A stretch of 64,000 bases of DNA from positions 469,501 to 533,500 of the forward strand of contig NZ_CP058595.1 of NCBI RefSeq assembly GCF_013402795.1, in the 5' to 3' direction. The position numbers and the translations under genes were made by a program. The notes beneath the pieces were generated by a model. That model was not told the DNA's origin. It saw only the letters and a list, made by a program, of their open reading frames with translations, and made no database searches. Shown piece by piece: positions 8,483 through 18,342 of this stretch (within the stretch, counting starts at the first letter, position 1; the number at the start of each line of letters is the position of its first letter). Origin of the DNA: Costertonia aggregata (GTDB lineage Bacteria > Bacteroidota > Bacteroidia > Flavobacteriales > Flavobacteriaceae).

Positions 8483-10738
8483 TTGATATTGATACTAAAA
8501 AAAGTAAGACCAAAATTTCTCAGGTATTCAATAATACTACTATCCGTAATTTTATTGTTCGGGTCGCTGTTTTTTTTGAGTGTATATATTGGCGCATGGG
8601 GCAAATTGCCCGACAAAAAAGAACTCTCCAATTTAGAATATCAAAGAGCTTCCGAAGTGTACTCCGCAGATAGTGTTCTTATCGGCAAGTACTATTTGTT
8701 CGACAGGCAACCTGTAAGCTATGAAAACTTTCCGAAACATTTGTTGGATGCCTTGGTGGCTATTGAAGACGAACGTTTTTTTGAACATTCGGGCATAGAC
8801 TACAAAAGTTTGCTGCGTGTGGGTGTAAAATCTATTTTGATGCAAGACCAATCTGCCGGTGGCGGTAGTACGTTGACACAACAACTGGCCAAAAACCTAT
8901 ATCCTAGGCGCAACCGAAAGGAGTCCAATTTAGCGGTTCACAAAATAAAAGAAATGATTATCGCTTCACGTCTGGAAGATAGTTACTCCAAAAAAGAAAT
9001 ATTGACCCACTACCTGAATACCGTTTCATTTGGCGACAATACTTTTGGGATAGAAAGTGCCTCTTTAAAGTTTTTTAATAAAAAAACAAAGCAGCTTACC
9101 ATTGAAGAAGCTGCTGTTCTAGTAGGTATGCTTAAAGCCACCTATGGCTATAATCCAAGGGTGTTCCCCGGTAACAGTCTCGCAAGAAGAAACCTTGTTT
9201 TGGGGGCAATGGGCAAAAACGGATATTTAAAATCATATTCGCTGGATAGCCTGATCGCTATTCCCATAACATTGGATTATAGAAACTTTGACTATACCGA
9301 TGGGCTTGCACCTTATTTTAGGGAAGAAGTGCGTAAACAGTTATTGCAATGGGTACAAGACCAAAACGATAATGGATCCGATTATAACATCTACACTAGC
9401 GGATTGAAGATTTATACCACCTTGGATTACACCATGCAGCAACTGGCCGAAAAATCAATGGAGCAACATATGGCCGTTTTGCAAAAAAACTTTGAAAAAA
9501 GCTATGGAAACAATGCGCCATGGACTACCGATAAAAAACTCATAGAAAAGCTGGTAAAGAGAACATCTAATTATAAAAAATTAAAAGCTTTAGGCCTACC
9601 GGAAAAACAAATAATGGATTCCCTTTCCAAGAAAAAGAAAATGACCCTGGCAGATTGGGACAGGGATATGGTTATGGATGTAAGCACTATCGACAGTGTA
9701 AAACATTACATGAAATTCTTGAACACAGGCTCTCTAGCAATCGAAGCAAAAACGGGAGCGGTAAAAACATGGATCGGTGGCGTGAGTTTCAAGCACTTTA
9801 AATATGATCATGTTTCGCAAAGCCAACGTCAGGTGGGTTCTACGTTCAAACCTATTGTATATACGGCAGCCCTGGAAAGCGGCATAGAGCCCTGTACCTA
9901 CTTTTCTGCCCAAGAAATAGCATACAAAAACCTCAAAGGATGGAGCCCCAGCAATTCCGGCAATAAAGATGAAGGATACCTTAATTACTCTATGGAAGAA
10001 GCGTTGAGCAACTCAGTAAACACGGTATCGGTCAAAATATTGGAAAAAACGGGAATCCCTAAAATTTTGGAACAGGCCAAAAACATGGGTATTACTGCGG
10101 AACTCCCTCAGCAGCCCTCCTTGGCGTTGGGCACGGGCGAAATAAAAATAACCCAATTGGCAGGTGCCTATGCCAGTTTTATCAATGACGGCATACCTGC
10201 AAAGCCATTTTTGATAACTGCTATAACTACCAAAAAAGACTCGGTTCTAGCTATTTTTAAACCGAAGATGGCAGAAAAAAGAGCTTTTTCAGAAGAAAAT
10301 GGGCAAATTATGCTAGAAATGATGAAAGCCACCATTGATGACGGCACCGCATCCAGAATTAGATCTACTTACCTATTGAACAATGCCATAGCTGGCAAGA
10401 CTGGTACTACGCAAAACAACAAAGACGCCTGGTTCGTAGCGGTAACCCCAAAACTCGTTCATGTAAGTTGGGTTGGCCTGGACAACCACGAAATCGGCTT
10501 TAAAAGCACGGCTCTGGGACAGGGTGCCAACGCCGCCCTTCCCCTATTTGCGCTTTGGATGCAAAAATTAAATTCCAATAAAAAATTTGACTCCTACACC
10601 AAGGCGTCCTTTCCCAAGGCCAGCGAATCGGTTTTGGAAAAACTGGATTGCAAGCCGATAAAAAGAGACGGTTTCTTTAAGCGCCTTTTTAAAAATCCGA
10701 ATAAAAAGAAGACAAAAAAGTTTAAAAATAAAGATTGA
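8483..10738 (+). CDS. Bifunctional peptidoglycan synthase, PBP1A type
   Basis: This 751-residue class A penicillin-binding protein polymerises and crosslinks peptidoglycan. A short cytoplasmic start precedes one transmembrane helix (about residues 15-36). The GT51 glycosyltransferase domain shows catalytic E95 in EDERFFEHSG and the GGGSTLTQQLAKN motif near residues 126-138. The transpeptidase domain shows the active serine in GSTFKP (about residue 453), SNS in EEALSNSVNT, and KTGTT (about residue 638). The C-terminus is strongly basic. No ATG occurs before the GT domain, so the gene must use a non-ATG start; TTG at 8483 is the best choice (TTG at 8489 or ATT at 8471 are alternatives). The next gene starts six bases after its stop. 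Confidence 0.93.
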   Translation: MILILKKVRPKFLRYSIILLSVILLFGSLFFLSVYIGAWGKLPDKKELSNLEYQRASEVYSADSVLIGKYYLFDRQPVSYENFPKHLLDALVAIEDERFFEHSGIDYKSLLRVGVKSILMQDQSAGGGSTLTQQLAKNLYPRRNRKESNLAVHKIKEMIIASRLEDSYSKKEILTHYLNTVSFGDNTFGIESASLKFFNKKTKQLTIEEAAVLVGMLKATYGYNPRVFPGNSLARRNLVLGAMGKNGYLKSYSLDSLIAIPITLDYRNFDYTDGLAPYFREEVRKQLLQWVQDQNDNGSDYNIYTSGLKIYTTLDYTMQQLAEKSMEQHMAVLQKNFEKSYGNNAPWTTDKKLIEKLVKRTSNYKKLKALGLPEKQIMDSLSKKKKMTLADWDRDMVMDVSTIDSVKHYMKFLNTGSLAIEAKTGAVKTWIGGVSFKHFKYDHVSQSQRQVGSTFKPIVYTAALESGIEPCTYFSAQEIAYKNLKGWSPSNSGNKDEGYLNYSMEEALSNSVNTVSVKILEKTGIPKILEQAKNMGITAELPQQPSLALGTGEIKITQLAGAYASFINDGIPAKPFLITAITTKKDSVLAIFKPKMAEKRAFSEENGQIMLEMMKATIDDGTASRIRSTYLLNNAIAGKTGTTQNNKDAWFVAVTPKLVHVSWVGLDNHEIGFKSTALGQGANAALPLFALWMQKLNSNKKFDSYTKASFPKASESVLEKLDCKPIKRDGFFKRLFKNPNKKKTKKFKNKD

Positions 10739-10743
10739 ATTTA

Positions 10744-11679
10744 ATGAAAAACCTTCTACTTGTTTTCTTGATCATGCCCTTTACCCTAGTGATAGGACAA
10801 AATATCATTTCAGAAGAAATACAATTAAAAAACGGTGGGATTCATCTGCCCGGCACTCTGAGCTATCCAGATTCAGAAGAAAAAGTACCCTTGGTGATTT
10901 TTGTACATGGGTCCGGGAACATAGACCGAAATGGAAACCAAGCAGGAACTCCAGTAAAGGCCGATTATATCAAAATTTTGGCCGATAGCCTAAACCAAGA
11001 AGGAATTGCTTTTTACAGATATGACAAAAGAACCGCCACGCCATCTAACTTAAACAAGCTGGAAAGCATTACATTGTCCGATTTTGTTTTGGATGCTAAA
11101 ATGGCCATTGATTTTTTTTCCAATGATGGGCGATTCAATTCCATTGTTCTTATAGGCCATAGCCAAGGCTCCTTGGTGGCCATGTTGAGCGTTACCGATG
11201 CTGTTGATGGTTTTATTTCCTTGGGAGGGCCCAGCCAGTCAATAGACAAGGTTTTTATAGCTCAATTAAGCAAACAGAACAAAGCGTTTGAAAGTGTGGT
11301 ACGGCAACATTTGGAGGAGTTGGCCACAACGGATACCATCCAAAAAGTAAATCCGTTTTTAACCTCCATATTTGCCCCGAAAAACCAAAAATTCATAGCG
11401 GATTGGATGAAGTATCATCCAAAAAAAGAAATCGAGAAGTTAACCCTCCCTATCTTGATAATAAACGGTGATGTTGATTTACAGGTTACGGTAGAAGATG
11501 CCGAAAATCTTCATAAGGCGAATGCCAATAGCCGATTGCAGATTATCCCTAAAATGAACCATGTGCTGAAAATCGTAAATTCAATGGAAGAAAATATTAG
11601 GGCCTACTCGGACAAGAGTGTGCCACTTTCTACCGAATTGATTTCTACAATTACTGATTTCATTAAGAAAACCAACTAA
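10744..11679 (+). CDS. Secreted alpha/beta hydrolase
   Basis: This 311-residue protein has a cleavable signal peptide (MKNLLLVFLIMPFTLVIG) and an alpha/beta-hydrolase domain. The oxyanion/HG motif is IFVHGSGN, the nucleophile elbow GHSQG puts the serine near residue 140, and the acid and His are likely in INGDVDLQV (about residue 243) and KMNHVLK (about residue 273). I use ATG 10744 rather than a TTG that overlaps the upstream stop. It is probably cotranscribed with the PBP gene. It resembles periplasmic esterase/dienelactone-hydrolase-like proteins; the substrate is unknown. Confidence 0.85.
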   Translation: MKNLLLVFLIMPFTLVIGQNIISEEIQLKNGGIHLPGTLSYPDSEEKVPLVIFVHGSGNIDRNGNQAGTPVKADYIKILADSLNQEGIAFYRYDKRTATPSNLNKLESITLSDFVLDAKMAIDFFSNDGRFNSIVLIGHSQGSLVAMLSVTDAVDGFISLGGPSQSIDKVFIAQLSKQNKAFESVVRQHLEELATTDTIQKVNPFLTSIFAPKNQKFIADWMKYHPKKEIEKLTLPILIINGDVDLQVTVEDAENLHKANANSRLQIIPKMNHVLKIVNSMEENIRAYSDKSVPLSTELISTITDFIKKTN

Positions 11680-11732
11680 AACACATTCGTTTTTCACCAT
11701 ACAATTAGGATTTTTTTAACGCATATTTAGCT

Positions 11733-11740
11733 TAAATTTG
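11733..11740 (+). promoter_or_regulatory. -7 promoter element TAAATTTG
   Basis: Matches TAnnTTTG and lies 25 bases upstream of the DUF5916 ATG, followed by GCGC like several other starts in this window. The -33 element is not evident. Confidence 0.55.
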
Positions 11741-11765
11741 CGCTGACTAATTCCAAACCAAAAAA

Positions 11766-13964
11766 ATGATAAGAAGGCTAGTTTCCCTTACATTCTTATT
11801 TTTTACCGTACTTATTTTCAGTCAAAGCCAAACTAAATCATTTACCGTAAAATTCATATCAGAAACCATAGTTCCCGATGGCATAATGGACGAGCCCATA
11901 TGGGAAAAGGCAGAACTTGTCAATGAATTTCAACAATACTTTCCTACCGATAATAAATCTGCGGAATTCCAGACCGAAATAAAGATGTTGGTCAGTAAAA
12001 CCACACTCTATGTTGGGTTAAAAGTATACACCCCTGGCGATGATTATGTCATTCCCTCCCTAGAGCGGGATTTTAGGGCCGGAGGCAATGATAACATAAG
12101 TATCATGTTCGATACTTTTAACGACGGCACCAATGCTTTTCTTTTTGGGACAAACCCGTATGGTGTGAGGAGAGAGGCCTTAATTTCTAACGGCGGAGGC
12201 GAAAATGGTAGTTTTACCACATCTTGGGATGTAAAATGGAAAGGTGATGCCCAAATGTACGACGGCTATTACACAGCAGAAATGGCCATACCTTTGACTT
12301 CTTTTAAATTTACCGAGGGCGAGACCAAATGGCGTTTTCAAAGCTACAGGTTTGATATGCAAAACAACGAAACCAGTTCTTGGTATCCGGTACCGCAAAA
12401 TCAATCTATCTTCAGTTTGGCTTTTATGGGCGATATGGTTTTTGAGCGGCCCTTAGGCAAATCAAGAACCCCTTTGGCCCTAATTCCATACATCAATACA
12501 ATTTCAGAGAAAGATTTTGAAGGCGATGAGGGCGACACCCGTTTTAAGGTGGGTGGTGATGCCAAAGTGGCCATAGGTAATGGTATGAACCTTGATATTA
12601 CCGTTAACCCGGATTTCTCGAATGTAGAGGTTGACAATATCTTCACCAATCTTACCCGCTTTGAAATCTCGTTGCCTGAACGTAGACAGTTTTTTGTGGA
12701 TAATAATGACCTTTTCGGAAACTTTGGCGGTGGTCGGGATGCGAATCCTTTTTTTTCAAGACGTATCGGTATTGCCACTGATACTGAAGGGAATTCCGTA
12801 GAAAACGATATCATAGGTGGTATTCGTTTAAGCGGAAAGTTGAACGACAATTTAAGGCTGGGTTTTTTGAACATACAAACGGACAAGGATGAGAGCCGAG
12901 AAATCGCATCAAACAACAATATGATGCTGGCCCTGCAACAAAAAGTATTCTCCCGCTCCAATATAGGTATGTTTTTTATCAATAGGCAGGCCTTTGGGAA
13001 TGAAGATTTTTTGACGCCTGATGAAAAATATAACCGCGTAATAGGTATAGACTATAACTTGGCCTCTGCCGACAATACGTGGAACGGCAAAGTGTATGCA
13101 CATAAATCTTTTCAACCTGGAGATACCAAAGGAAACTTTTCTACTGGTGCAAATCTAGGCCGTAATACCCGGTATTGGTCCATATTTTCAGATTGGGTCT
13201 ACGTTGATGAGGATTTTCAATCGGATTTGGGTTTTATACGAAGAAAGGATATTGTTAAGGGTGTAGCATCTATCCAACGTAGGTTTTGGCCCAAAAAAGG
13301 CCCCATCAACAATCATGGTCTTGAAGTTTTTCCAGTAATTATATGGCGACCCGGTCTTGATTTTCAAAAAACCGACCACACCTTTAATGCAAATTATAGT
13401 TTCGAGATGAAAAATCTTTCCGAATTCGGGGTAGAGTTTTCAAATCGGTTTATTTTCTTAACCGACTCTTTTGATCCTACAGGTTCTGATGATGGTCTAG
13501 AACTTCCTGGTAATCAAGGATATCATTTTAATGCAGTAAGTTTTGGCTATCAATCCAATAGGGCCAAAGTTTTGGCTTTTGAAGGTGAAAGCTCTATCGG
13601 TAGATTTTTTAACGGTGATAGATTCTCTATTAGAGGTGAAGCCATCCTAAGGCTACAACCCAAAGTACGAATAGGCCTAAATGTGAATTATGACAGGATT
13701 TCGCTACCTGAACCATTTCCCAGTGCAGATTTATGGTTGATAAGCCCAACAGCAAATATAACATTTAGTAAGTCTATTTTTTGGTCCACCATATTTCAAT
13801 ACAGTAATCAAAGGGATAATCTAGGTATCAACTCCCGTTTACAATGGCGTTTTGCCCCGCTATCCGATCTGTTCATTGTATATAATGACAATTATGCGGT
13901 AAATATATTTGAGCCCAAGTTTCGTTCCATCAACTTAAAATTGACCTATTGGTTGAATATTTAG
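11766..13964 (+). CDS. DUF5916 protein with CBM9-like N-domain and beta-barrel
   Basis: This 732-residue protein has a signal peptide, then a carbohydrate-binding-family-9-like domain (about residues 30-210; DGIMDEPIWEKAE near the start and DGYYTAEMAIPLTSFKF near its end). The rest is DUF5916, rich in amphipathic strands with alternating aromatic residues, as in an outer-membrane beta-barrel, and it ends with LKLTYWLNI. Family knowledge: DUF5916 proteins are common in Bacteroidota and Acidobacteriota and their function is not settled; some are annotated as hydrolase-like or TonB-system related. Surface or outer-membrane location is inferred. Confidence 0.85.
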   Translation: MIRRLVSLTFLFFTVLIFSQSQTKSFTVKFISETIVPDGIMDEPIWEKAELVNEFQQYFPTDNKSAEFQTEIKMLVSKTTLYVGLKVYTPGDDYVIPSLERDFRAGGNDNISIMFDTFNDGTNAFLFGTNPYGVRREALISNGGGENGSFTTSWDVKWKGDAQMYDGYYTAEMAIPLTSFKFTEGETKWRFQSYRFDMQNNETSSWYPVPQNQSIFSLAFMGDMVFERPLGKSRTPLALIPYINTISEKDFEGDEGDTRFKVGGDAKVAIGNGMNLDITVNPDFSNVEVDNIFTNLTRFEISLPERRQFFVDNNDLFGNFGGGRDANPFFSRRIGIATDTEGNSVENDIIGGIRLSGKLNDNLRLGFLNIQTDKDESREIASNNNMMLALQQKVFSRSNIGMFFINRQAFGNEDFLTPDEKYNRVIGIDYNLASADNTWNGKVYAHKSFQPGDTKGNFSTGANLGRNTRYWSIFSDWVYVDEDFQSDLGFIRRKDIVKGVASIQRRFWPKKGPINNHGLEVFPVIIWRPGLDFQKTDHTFNANYSFEMKNLSEFGVEFSNRFIFLTDSFDPTGSDDGLELPGNQGYHFNAVSFGYQSNRAKVLAFEGESSIGRFFNGDRFSIRGEAILRLQPKVRIGLNVNYDRISLPEPFPSADLWLISPTANITFSKSIFWSTIFQYSNQRDNLGINSRLQWRFAPLSDLFIVYNDNYAVNIFEPKFRSINLKLTYWLNI

Positions 13965-14077
13965 GCACTATTTAATTGTAAAGGCTAGTATAACGGTCAT
14001 GTTTATTTTCAATTTGAAATACTTTGTTTTCAATCGATACAAAATTTGAATGTTTGAGACATCCATCCACTTATAAA

Positions 14078-14869
14078 ATGCTTTGTTCGGACCTTGACGG
14101 TACATTATTGACTACCAAAAGTGATGTTTCGCATTTTACCGTTTCACAAATTTCGAAAATCAAGGAGCAAGTACGTATAATTTTGGTTTCGGCCCGTATG
14201 CCAAAATCCATGAAGTATGTCCAAAGAGACTTGGGTATTGATGAACAGCCCATAATTTGTTATAACGGTGCTTTGGTTTTGGATGGAAAAAAAGAGATAC
14301 ACTCCATATTCATACAAATTGATGCATTATCGCAAATTCACTTATTGGCCGAAAAAAATAACGTTCAACTGGGTATATATTGCAATGATGAATGGTATGT
14401 GGAAAAAGATTCTGAGCGAGTTCAAAAAGAGATAAGATATACCAAGGCAAATCCCGTTTTTAAGAATACCTTGGAAACTATCCTTGATTTGAAAAAAAGA
14501 AAATTAGGCGCACACAAAATCATGCTAATGGGAACAAAACAAAAGGTGGACATTATATTTCCCATACTACGAAATAGCTTAGGAAATATACTTCACTTTT
14601 ATCGTTCCAACGATACTTTGATCGAAGTAGCCCCGAAAAGTGTTTCAAAACTATCAGCTATCAAGCTTTTACTCAAAAAAGAGGAAACATTGGCCAATGT
14701 CATAGCCTTTGGCGATAATTACAATGACCTGGAAATGTTGAAAAATGTTGGCTGTGGCGTAGCCGTGGCCAATGCCAGGCACGAAGTAAAGAAAACCGCC
14801 AAACACATAACTTTATCAAATATAGAAGACGGCGTAGCACATTTTGTAAAAGGGCATCTTATTATTTGA
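14078..14869 (+). CDS. HAD-superfamily (Cof-type) phosphatase
   Basis: This encodes about 263 residues of a Cof/YbiV-type sugar-phosphate or nucleotide phosphatase. The catalytic DxDGT motif is DLDGTLL at the very N-terminus, motif II is VSARM, and motif IV is FGDNYNDLEML with downstream GVAVANA. The frame extends upstream to a TTG at 14024, but that TTG sits in a promoter-like box (ATACTTTG), so translation probably starts at ATG 14078 or at TTG 14054. A cap domain of the C2 type lies between motifs II and IV. The substrate is not predictable. Confidence 0.85.
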   Translation: MLCSDLDGTLLTTKSDVSHFTVSQISKIKEQVRIILVSARMPKSMKYVQRDLGIDEQPIICYNGALVLDGKKEIHSIFIQIDALSQIHLLAEKNNVQLGIYCNDEWYVEKDSERVQKEIRYTKANPVFKNTLETILDLKKRKLGAHKIMLMGTKQKVDIIFPILRNSLGNILHFYRSNDTLIEVAPKSVSKLSAIKLLLKKEETLANVIAFGDNYNDLEMLKNVGCGVAVANARHEVKKTAKHITLSNIEDGVAHFVKGHLII

Positions 14870-14871
14870 GC

Positions 14872-14879
14872 TATATTTG
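14872..14879 (+). promoter_or_regulatory. -7 promoter element TATATTTG
   Basis: Exact match to TAnnTTTG, 22 bases before the DUF819 ATG and just after the HAD gene's stop. The -33 element is not clear. Confidence 0.5.
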
Positions 14880-14901
14880 AAAAAGCTCAAGACCTATTTA
14901 C

Positions 14902-16164
14902 ATGAACGAACCGTTAGTAAGCAATGACACCGTAGTATTTGGATTATTGACCTTATGCCTAGGGTTTATTTTTTATACCTCATCCTTAAAATCGGGGTTT
15001 TGGAAAAAATTCTACAATATAGTCCCTGCGGTATTGATGTGCTATCTACTACCTGCCCTTTTGGCCAGTGCCGGCCTGATTTCAGATAAAACCTCAAATC
15101 TGTATTTCGTGGCCAGTAGATATTTACTCCCTGCCGCTCTGGTTTTAATGACATTGAGCATAGACCTCAAAGCCATTGCGAACTTGGGCTCAAAGGCAAT
15201 AATCATGTTTCTTACCGGGAGTGTGGGGATAATCATTGGTGGACCATTGGCGATACTTATCGTTTCCATTTTTTCCCCTGAAACTGTTGGCGGTAATGAT
15301 TTTGATGCTATCTGGAGAGGACTCTCTACCATAGCGGGGAGTTGGATCGGTGGTGGTGCCAACCAAGCAGCCATGCTCGAAATCTTTCAATACAACCCAG
15401 AAAAATATGGCGGTATGGTACTGGTAGATATTGTTGTAGCTAATGTCTGGATGGCTGTTATTCTTCTAGGCGTGGGTAAAACAAAACGAATTGACCGTTG
15501 GTTGAAAGCCGATACATCTGCTATTGAGACTCTTAAAATCAAAGTAACGGAATTCACCGAAAAAATTACCCGTGTACCTACGTTGAACGATTATATGATG
15601 TTACTCTTTTTTGCATTTACGGCTACAGGCATGGCCCACTTTTTTGGTGACACCATTAGCGAATACTTAAGTCTGAATTTTGAAATGGTAAGCGATAAAA
15701 AAAGTTTTGCATCCTTTTTAGGTTCCCAGTTTTTTTGGATGGTAGTTATTGCCACATTGGCAGGAATCTCACTTTCGTTTACTAAAGCAAAAAATTATGA
15801 AGGTGCCGGAGCAAGCAAGATAGGTGGCATGTTCATTTATATACTTGTGGCCACCATAGGAATGAAAATGGATCTTGGCAAGGTGCTGGAAAACCCAGGG
15901 TTGATAGCGATAGGTTTTATATGGATAGCATTTCATGCCGGATTGCTCATTGTTATGGCAAAGTTGATCAAAGCACCCTACTTTTTTTTGGCGGTAGGCA
16001 GTCAGGCCAATGTGGGCGGTGCTGCATCGGCACCTGTAGTTGCCGCAGAATTTCATCCTTCGTTAACTTCGGTAGGTGTATTGTTGGCCGTTTTTGGTTA
16101 TGTCGTGGGAACAGGTGGAGCGTTACTTTGTGCTTACCTTATGGAAGTTGCTTCAAATGTTTAG
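14902..16164 (+). CDS. DUF819 family membrane protein
   Basis: This 420-residue protein has about ten to twelve hydrophobic segments and matches DUF819 (YjcL-like) proteins. Characteristic stretches are SWIGGGANQAAMLEIF near residue 150 and the glycine/alanine-rich GSQANVGGAASAPVVAAEF near residue 370, two inverted-repeat-like elements reminiscent of ion-coupled transporters. A cytoplasmic charged loop lies around residues 195-230. The substrate is unknown. Transport function is inferred from topology and the two Gly-rich re-entrant-like elements. Confidence 0.87.
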   Translation: MNEPLVSNDTVVFGLLTLCLGFIFYTSSLKSGFWKKFYNIVPAVLMCYLLPALLASAGLISDKTSNLYFVASRYLLPAALVLMTLSIDLKAIANLGSKAIIMFLTGSVGIIIGGPLAILIVSIFSPETVGGNDFDAIWRGLSTIAGSWIGGGANQAAMLEIFQYNPEKYGGMVLVDIVVANVWMAVILLGVGKTKRIDRWLKADTSAIETLKIKVTEFTEKITRVPTLNDYMMLLFFAFTATGMAHFFGDTISEYLSLNFEMVSDKKSFASFLGSQFFWMVVIATLAGISLSFTKAKNYEGAGASKIGGMFIYILVATIGMKMDLGKVLENPGLIAIGFIWIAFHAGLLIVMAKLIKAPYFFLAVGSQANVGGAASAPVVAAEFHPSLTSVGVLLAVFGYVVGTGGALLCAYLMEVASNV

Positions 16165-16209
16165 AATTTCGTAAACTTTATGGATATTTGCGCCACCAAA
16201 AATTCTACC

Positions 16210-16914
16210 ATGAAAAATATCTTGTTTTTTGCCGTAATCGGTCTTTTATTGATTTCTTGCAATACCGATACTCCCCAGACCATGACCGTTACCGGAAACG
16301 TTAAGGGTTTGAAAAAAGGAACGTTGTACCTTCAACATGTACCGGATACCGTTTTGGTCAACGTAGATTCCCTTCAAATAAACGGGGACGGAAATTTTAC
16401 TTTTAAAACCGAATTGGAAAGTCCCGAAATATTTTATCTATACCTTGACAAAAAAGATAATAACGATATAAATGACAGAATCACCTTTTTCGGGGAACCT
16501 GGCATGATAACCATAAACACTACTTGGAACACGTTTGATTTAAATGCGAAAATCGAAGGGTCTGCCACACAAAAAAAACTGGATGAATACCGGAAAAATA
16601 TGACACGGTTCAACAAAAAAAATCTAGATTACTTTACCGTAGCCTCTGACCCGGACATAAAAAGCGATTCTTTGGCGGTAGATTCCATTCAAAAGTTAAG
16701 CGATAAAAATGTGCAAAGAAGTTATGCATTTGCGTTAAATTATGCCCTTAACAATACAGATTCTTACATAGCACCATACATTGCATTAAATGAGGTATCC
16801 GATGCCAATATAAAGTATTTAGACTCTATCAATAACAACCTGACCGCTGAAGTCGCAAATTCTAAATATGGTAAAGCACTTCAAAGATATTTGGATAAAC
16901 TAAAAACCAATTAA
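16210..16914 (+). CDS. DUF4369 domain lipoprotein
   Basis: This encodes 234 residues. I start at ATG 16210, which gives a clear lipoprotein signal (MKNILFFAVIGLLLISC), rather than at the in-frame ATG 16180, which lies in a promoter-like box. The first half fits DUF4369 (TVTGNVKGLKKGTLYLQHV, then GDGNFTFKTEL), a beta-sandwich domain found at the N-terminus of many Bacteroidota thiol-disulfide oxidoreductases. Here no thioredoxin CxxC domain follows; the second half is helical. Function is unknown; envelope location is likely. A strong terminator overlaps the stop codon. Confidence 0.82.
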   Translation: MKNILFFAVIGLLLISCNTDTPQTMTVTGNVKGLKKGTLYLQHVPDTVLVNVDSLQINGDGNFTFKTELESPEIFYLYLDKKDNNDINDRITFFGEPGMITINTTWNTFDLNAKIEGSATQKKLDEYRKNMTRFNKKNLDYFTVASDPDIKSDSLAVDSIQKLSDKNVQRSYAFALNYALNNTDSYIAPYIALNEVSDANIKYLDSINNNLTAEVANSKYGKALQRYLDKLKTN

Positions 16915-16946
16915 AACAAAAGCATCCCGTGGGATGCTTTTGTTTT
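16913..16946 (+). terminator. Intrinsic terminator after DUF4369 gene
   Basis: A perfect 16-bp stem with two-base centre (core GCATCCC / GGGATGC) is framed by A-rich and T-rich arms. Confidence 0.9.
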
Positions 16947-17068
16947 AATTTTTAGCCTGACTATGGAAAAATGTTCTCAAACGCTTGTATCGAGATTGCG
17001 AAAAATACACTCTATAAGTGTCTTGAATATGACGTTGATGGGAGATAGGTAAACTTATCCCAAGGTAA

Positions 17069-17341
17069 TTAACCACCTATTTTATTCAATTTTTCTACAA
17101 GCTTTGTAGCTTTGGTCTGAAGTTCCTGACGCACACTTTTAAAGTGGGCCTTTCTGTTTTCCACATCTTTTTGGTTCACTTTCGCAATCAATTCATCAAA
17201 CGTAGCAATAGCACCATCTATAACTTCTAAACCTTCCTTGGAATCATGCTTATTATTTGCAGCTTCTACAATATATACAGCCTCAATAATATCGCCTAAA
17301 ACATAATTTATATCTTTCTTTAAATCTTTTATACTTGCCAT
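17069..17341 (-). CDS. Small helical conserved protein
   Basis: This 90-residue protein is predicted to be all-helical with charged heptad-like segments (KDLKKDINYVLGDIIEAV and ATKLVEKLNKIGG). There is no signal peptide, so it should be cytoplasmic. I do not recognise a characterised family. It is the last gene of the idi-queD-bcp-manA run, 32 bp after manA, and may be cotranscribed with it. Confidence 0.7.
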   Translation of the reverse strand: MASIKDLKKDINYVLGDIIEAVYIVEAANNKHDSKEGLEVIDGAIATFDELIAKVNQKDVENRKAHFKSVRQELQTKATKLVEKLNKIGG

Positions 17342-17373
17342 TATTTCAAATTTTGCGTAAAAATACGGTTTTT

Positions 17374-18342
17374 CTATACGGTAACTTCCAAAAGCTGTGC
17401 ATCATTTGTTTTGATACGTATTTTAGTACTGGATGCAGGTACTAAAATAGTTTCCCCCTTGGTTACAGTTTCGGCAGCGAAATCGTTTTCAATTTGGGCG
17501 ATGCCATTTACGCACATGTAAATCGTGAATGAATCTCTTTGAGAAACATCCTGAATCAATTCTTGGGTCAAGTGCATAAACCTTGTTTTGAAGTACGGGC
17601 AGTCTACCATGCTATTGGGAGTGTTGGTCTCTTTAGGATAATTCACCTTAAAATCATTCTTTTTGGAGTAATCTATGGCATCCAAGGCCAGTTCAGTATG
17701 GAGTTCCCTTAAATTTCCGTTTTTATCCTTTCTTTTAAAATCAAAGACCCTGTAGGTTATATCGGAAGTCTGTTGAATCTCAGCCAATAAAACCCCTGCT
17801 CCGATAGCATGTATTTTCCCTGTGTTGATGAAAAAAGTATCACCTTCTTTCACGGGTTCGTAATTCAGCAAGTTCAACAGCGTATCATCTTTTAAGCTTT
17901 GCGAATATTCTTCTTTTGTGACATCTTTATTGAAACCTATGATAAGGTTTGCATCGGTATCCGCATCCATAACATACCACATCTCGGTTTTACCAAAAGA
18001 ATCGTGCCGTGCCCTGGCCAGTGCATCATTGGGGTGCAGTTGTATGGAAAGGTCCTTTTTGGCATCGATAAACTTTATCAATATGGGAAATTCGTTTCCA
18101 AAACGCTCAAAAATACGCTTCCCCATAAGTGTTTCCGGATAGTCATCGATCAAGTCCTGAAGTGATTTTCCTTTTAGCTCCCCATTTGCAACAACCGAAA
18201 CATCTCCCTTAACACCAGAAAGTTCCCAACTTTCGCCCGTAGTATCGTTTTGAACAGGTTTTTCTAAAATTTCTTTAAGTTTGGAACCGCCCCATAGCCG
18301 TTCTTTTAAAATAGGTCTGAATTTTAAGGGATATAGGCTCAT
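17374..18342 (-). CDS. manA: Mannose-6-phosphate isomerase, class I
   Basis: This 322-residue enzyme interconverts mannose 6-phosphate and fructose 6-phosphate. Zinc-site motifs are visible: QLHPND near residue 100, the downstream KTEMWYV glutamate, and GKIHAIGAG near residue 175. The start LKFRPILKERLWGG is typical of short bacterial class I enzymes. Its ATG overlaps the stop of bcp by four bases, showing translational coupling. It likely supplies activated mannose or fucose for surface glycans. Confidence 0.94.
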   Translation of the reverse strand: MSLYPLKFRPILKERLWGGSKLKEILEKPVQNDTTGESWELSGVKGDVSVVANGELKGKSLQDLIDDYPETLMGKRIFERFGNEFPILIKFIDAKKDLSIQLHPNDALARARHDSFGKTEMWYVMDADTDANLIIGFNKDVTKEEYSQSLKDDTLLNLLNYEPVKEGDTFFINTGKIHAIGAGVLLAEIQQTSDITYRVFDFKRKDKNGNLRELHTELALDAIDYSKKNDFKVNYPKETNTPNSMVDCPYFKTRFMHLTQELIQDVSQRDSFTIYMCVNGIAQIENDFAAETVTKGETILVPASSTKIRIKTNDAQLLEVTV

